7,468 nucleotides of DNA. It comes from Bacillota bacterium. Its GTDB lineage: Bacteria; Bacillota; Clostridia; Tissierellales; Sedimentibacteraceae. The position numbers and the translations under genes were made by a program. This document shows, in pieces, positions 6,058 to 7,468 of the stretch. Where the stretch lies: assembly GCA_029239575.1 (NCBI GenBank), contig JARBUP010000134.1, forward strand, positions 1 to 7,468. Direction: 5' to 3'. A model generated the notes under the pieces. It ran no database searches, was not told the DNA's origin, and saw nothing but the letters and a program-made list of their open reading frames with translations. Position 1 is the first letter of the stretch; every line of letters begins with the position of its first letter.

Positions 6058-6134
6058 TTTAGTTTTGTAACAAATGTTACAGAAAGAAATATAAAAATGC
6101 TTTATTATTAATTTATAAGCGCAACACAAACAAA
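6058..6134 (+). repeat. Direct repeat copy 2 of the duplicated hcp promoter unit
   Basis: This is the second copy of the unit at 5959-6034. It carries the same palindrome at 6066-6081, ATAAAAATG at 6091-6099, and GCGCAACACAAACAAA at 6119-6134. It is the copy nearer hcp and has the better -10 match. Confidence 0.85.
6066..6108 (+). promoter_or_regulatory. hcp promoter P2: palindromic operator plus -10 box
   Basis: The same 16-bp palindrome occurs at 6066-6081, and TATTAT (6103-6108; five of six bases match TATAAT) starts 37 nt after its first base, exactly the spacing of P1. The predicted start is near 6115, again centring the operator at about -41.5 and leaving a leader of about 64 nt. Better -10 quality and closeness to the gene make P2 the likelier main promoter. 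A Rex-type redox repressor is a weaker alternative reading of the palindrome. Confidence 0.6.
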
Positions 6135-6168
6135 TGAAAATTATTAAAAATAAAATATAAAAATCTTT

Positions 6169-6173
6169 GGAGG
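6169..6173 (+). promoter_or_regulatory. Ribosome binding site GGAGG for hcp
   Basis: GGAGG lies 5 nt before ATG 6179 and fixes the hcp start. The match is strong, consistent with a well-translated gene. Confidence 0.85.
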
Positions 6174-6178
6174 ATTAA

Positions 6179-7468
6179 ATGGAAAATCAAATGTTTTGTT
6201 ATCAGTGTCAAGAAACAGCAGGATGCACAGGATGTACTAAAGTAGGTGTATGTGGAAAACAACCACAAACTGCAAGATTACAAGATTTATTAATATATTC
6301 AACAAAAGGTTTATCAGAAGTAACTACAAAATTAAGAGCAGAAGGAAAAGAAGTAGGAGCTGATGTAGATCATTTAATCACATTAAACTTATTTACTACA
6401 ATCACAAATGCAAACTTTGATGATGCAGTATTTGCAGATAGAATTAAAATGACTTTAAACGTTAAAAAAGATTTAATTGCAAAATTAGATGGACAAAGCG
6501 GATTAAAAGGTTTATTAAATAAATTAAGCAACAGAACAGATTTATCAGAGGCAGCTCAATGGTATGCAACAACTGATGCAGAATTAGATGCAAAAGCAGC
6601 TTCAAATGAAGTTGGAGTATTAGCTACAGCAAATGAAGATGTGAGATCTTTAAGAGAATTGATTACTTACGGATTAAAAGGTATGTCAGCATATGTTAAA
6701 CAAGCAAATGCATTAGGCTATGAAGATAAAGAAGTAAATGCCTTTATGCAAAGCACACTTGCTAAATTGTTAGATGATAGTTTAACAGTTGAAGAATTAA
6801 TAGCTTTAACATTAGAAACAGGAAAATTAGGTGTTAGCGGAATGGCATTGTTAGATAATGCAAGCACAAGCACTTATGGAAATCCTGAAATCACAAAAGT
6901 TAATATTGGTGTTCAATCAAACCCTGGTATATTAATTTCTGGACATGATTTAAGAGATTTAGAGCAATTATTAGAACAAACACAAGGAACTGGAATAGAT
7001 GTTTATACTCACTCAGAAATGCTTCCAGCTCACTACTATCCACATTTGAAAAAATACACTAACTTAGTTGGTAACTACGGAAATGCTTGGTGGAAACAAA
7101 AAGAAGAATTTGAATCATTCAATGGGCCAATTCTTATGACTACAAACTGTATAGTACCACCTAGAGATTCATATAAAGCAAGATTATTTACGACAGGTGC
7201 TTCTGGATTCTCAGGATGTAAACACATTGAAGGAGACGCAAACGGAATAAAAGATTTCTCAGAAATTATAGCATTAGCTAAAACTTGTCCAGCTCCTACA
7301 GAAATTGAAACTGGAGAAATCATTGGTGGATTCGCTCATGCACAAGTATTTGCATTAGCAGATAAAGTTGTTGATGCAGTTAAATCTGGAGCAATCAGAA
7401 AATTCGTTGTAATGGCTGGATGTGATGGAAGAGCTAAATCAAGAAACTACTACACAGATTTTGCAAAA
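6179..7468 (+). CDS. hcp: Hydroxylamine reductase / hybrid-cluster protein Hcp, 3' end outside window
   Basis: Hcp is a cytoplasmic Fe-S protein that reduces hydroxylamine to ammonia in vitro and, in other bacteria, acts as a nitric oxide reductase or S-nitrosylase in nitrosative stress. The frame is open for all 430 codons to the window edge; the family is about 550 residues, so roughly 120 are missing. The N-terminus has Cys7, Cys10, Cys19 and Cys25, spaced C-x2-C-x8-C-x5-C, the [4Fe-4S] pattern of class I Hcp from strict anaerobes. Hybrid-cluster ligands follow as expected: His256 (SGHD), Glu280 (THSE), Cys324 (TTNC) and Cys415 (AGCDGR, the persulfide cysteine position). The remaining ligands would lie past the edge. 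By eye the gene is less AT-rich than its neighbours and uses TTA for most Leu and CAA for nearly all Gln, suggesting strong expression. Upstream lie two predicted activator-dependent promoters. Confidence 0.97.
   Translation, partial: MENQMFCYQCQETAGCTGCTKVGVCGKQPQTARLQDLLIYSTKGLSEVTTKLRAEGKEVGADVDHLITLNLFTTITNANFDDAVFADRIKMTLNVKKDLIAKLDGQSGLKGLLNKLSNRTDLSEAAQWYATTDAELDAKAASNEVGVLATANEDVRSLRELITYGLKGMSAYVKQANALGYEDKEVNAFMQSTLAKLLDDSLTVEELIALTLETGKLGVSGMALLDNASTSTYGNPEITKVNIGVQSNPGILISGHDLRDLEQLLEQTQGTGIDVYTHSEMLPAHYYPHLKKYTNLVGNYGNAWWKQKEEFESFNGPILMTTNCIVPPRDSYKARLFTTGASGFSGCKHIEGDANGIKDFSEIIALAKTCPAPTEIETGEIIGGFAHAQVFALADKVVDAVKSGAIRKFVVMAGCDGRAKSRNYYTDFAK

Noticed and set aside
6065..6082. 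Rex (NADH/NAD redox repressor) site at the hcp operator
   Set aside because: Only the outer TTGT/ACA bases fit the TTGTTAA-N4-TTAACAA consensus. The C and G next to the spacer and the -41.5 position suit a CRP/FNR-type activator better. Kept only as a weaker alternative.
5908..6129. Minus-strand open frame of 73 codons upstream of hcp
   Set aside because: It reads antisense through the duplicated promoter. Its repeated protein segment (HFY..FCNICY) is a translation of the repeat, it has no recognisable domain, and its composition is that of AT-rich noncoding DNA.
6134..6160. Eight-codon ATG frame in the hcp leader (possible leader peptide)
   Set aside because: There is no ribosome binding site, the peptide is only Lys/Ile/Asn from A/T runs, and no attenuator hairpin follows it.
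7075..7323. Minus-strand open frame of 82 codons
   Set aside because: It is antisense to hcp, whose + strand frame is intact and has the expected cluster ligands on both sides.

Overview
The window looks like chromosomal DNA of a low-GC, strictly anaerobic Firmicute of the Clostridia/Tissierellia type. The evidence is very high A+T, strong AGGAGG-type ribosome binding sites, A/T-ending codons, a YheI/YheH-type ABC exporter pair, and a hydroxylamine reductase (Hcp) with the [4Fe-4S] cysteine spacing found in strict anaerobes. A genus cannot be fixed from the sequence alone.

Region 1 (1-1491, + strand) is the 3' end of a thiamin salvage operon. It holds the last 23 codons of a gene that is probably thiM, then thiE and thiD, with overlapping gene ends at each junction. 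Together these enzymes phosphorylate the thiazole and pyrimidine halves of thiamin and join them into thiamin monophosphate. A GC-rich hairpin with a 12-bp stem follows thiD.

Region 2 (about 1530-5422, + strand) holds two overlapping genes for the halves of a heterodimeric ABC exporter. The first half has an intact LSGGQ signature but Asp in place of the catalytic Glu. The second has the catalytic Glu but a degenerate FSQGQ signature. The dimer should therefore have one active and one degenerate ATP site. An 80-nt gap without a visible terminator leads to a small DUF1905 gene, which ends at a strong, probably bidirectional terminator.

Region 3 (5494-5769, - strand) is a small stand-alone GNAT-like acetyltransferase of the YjdJ / Acetyltransf_CG type, convergent with the DUF1905 gene.

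Region 4 (5781-7468) is a gene-free, extremely AT-rich stretch of about 400 bp followed by hcp, which runs off the right edge (430 codons present, start at 6179). The hcp upstream region is the most interesting part of the window. A unit of about 77 bp occurs twice, 99 bp apart. Each copy carries the same 16-bp palindrome (TGTAAC-N4-GTTACA) and a -10-like hexamer at the same distance, which places the palindrome near -41.5 of a predicted start. This looks like tandem activator-dependent promoters under a CRP/FNR-family regulator, possibly HcpR. I see no clearly new multi-gene system; the duplicated promoter is the best lead.
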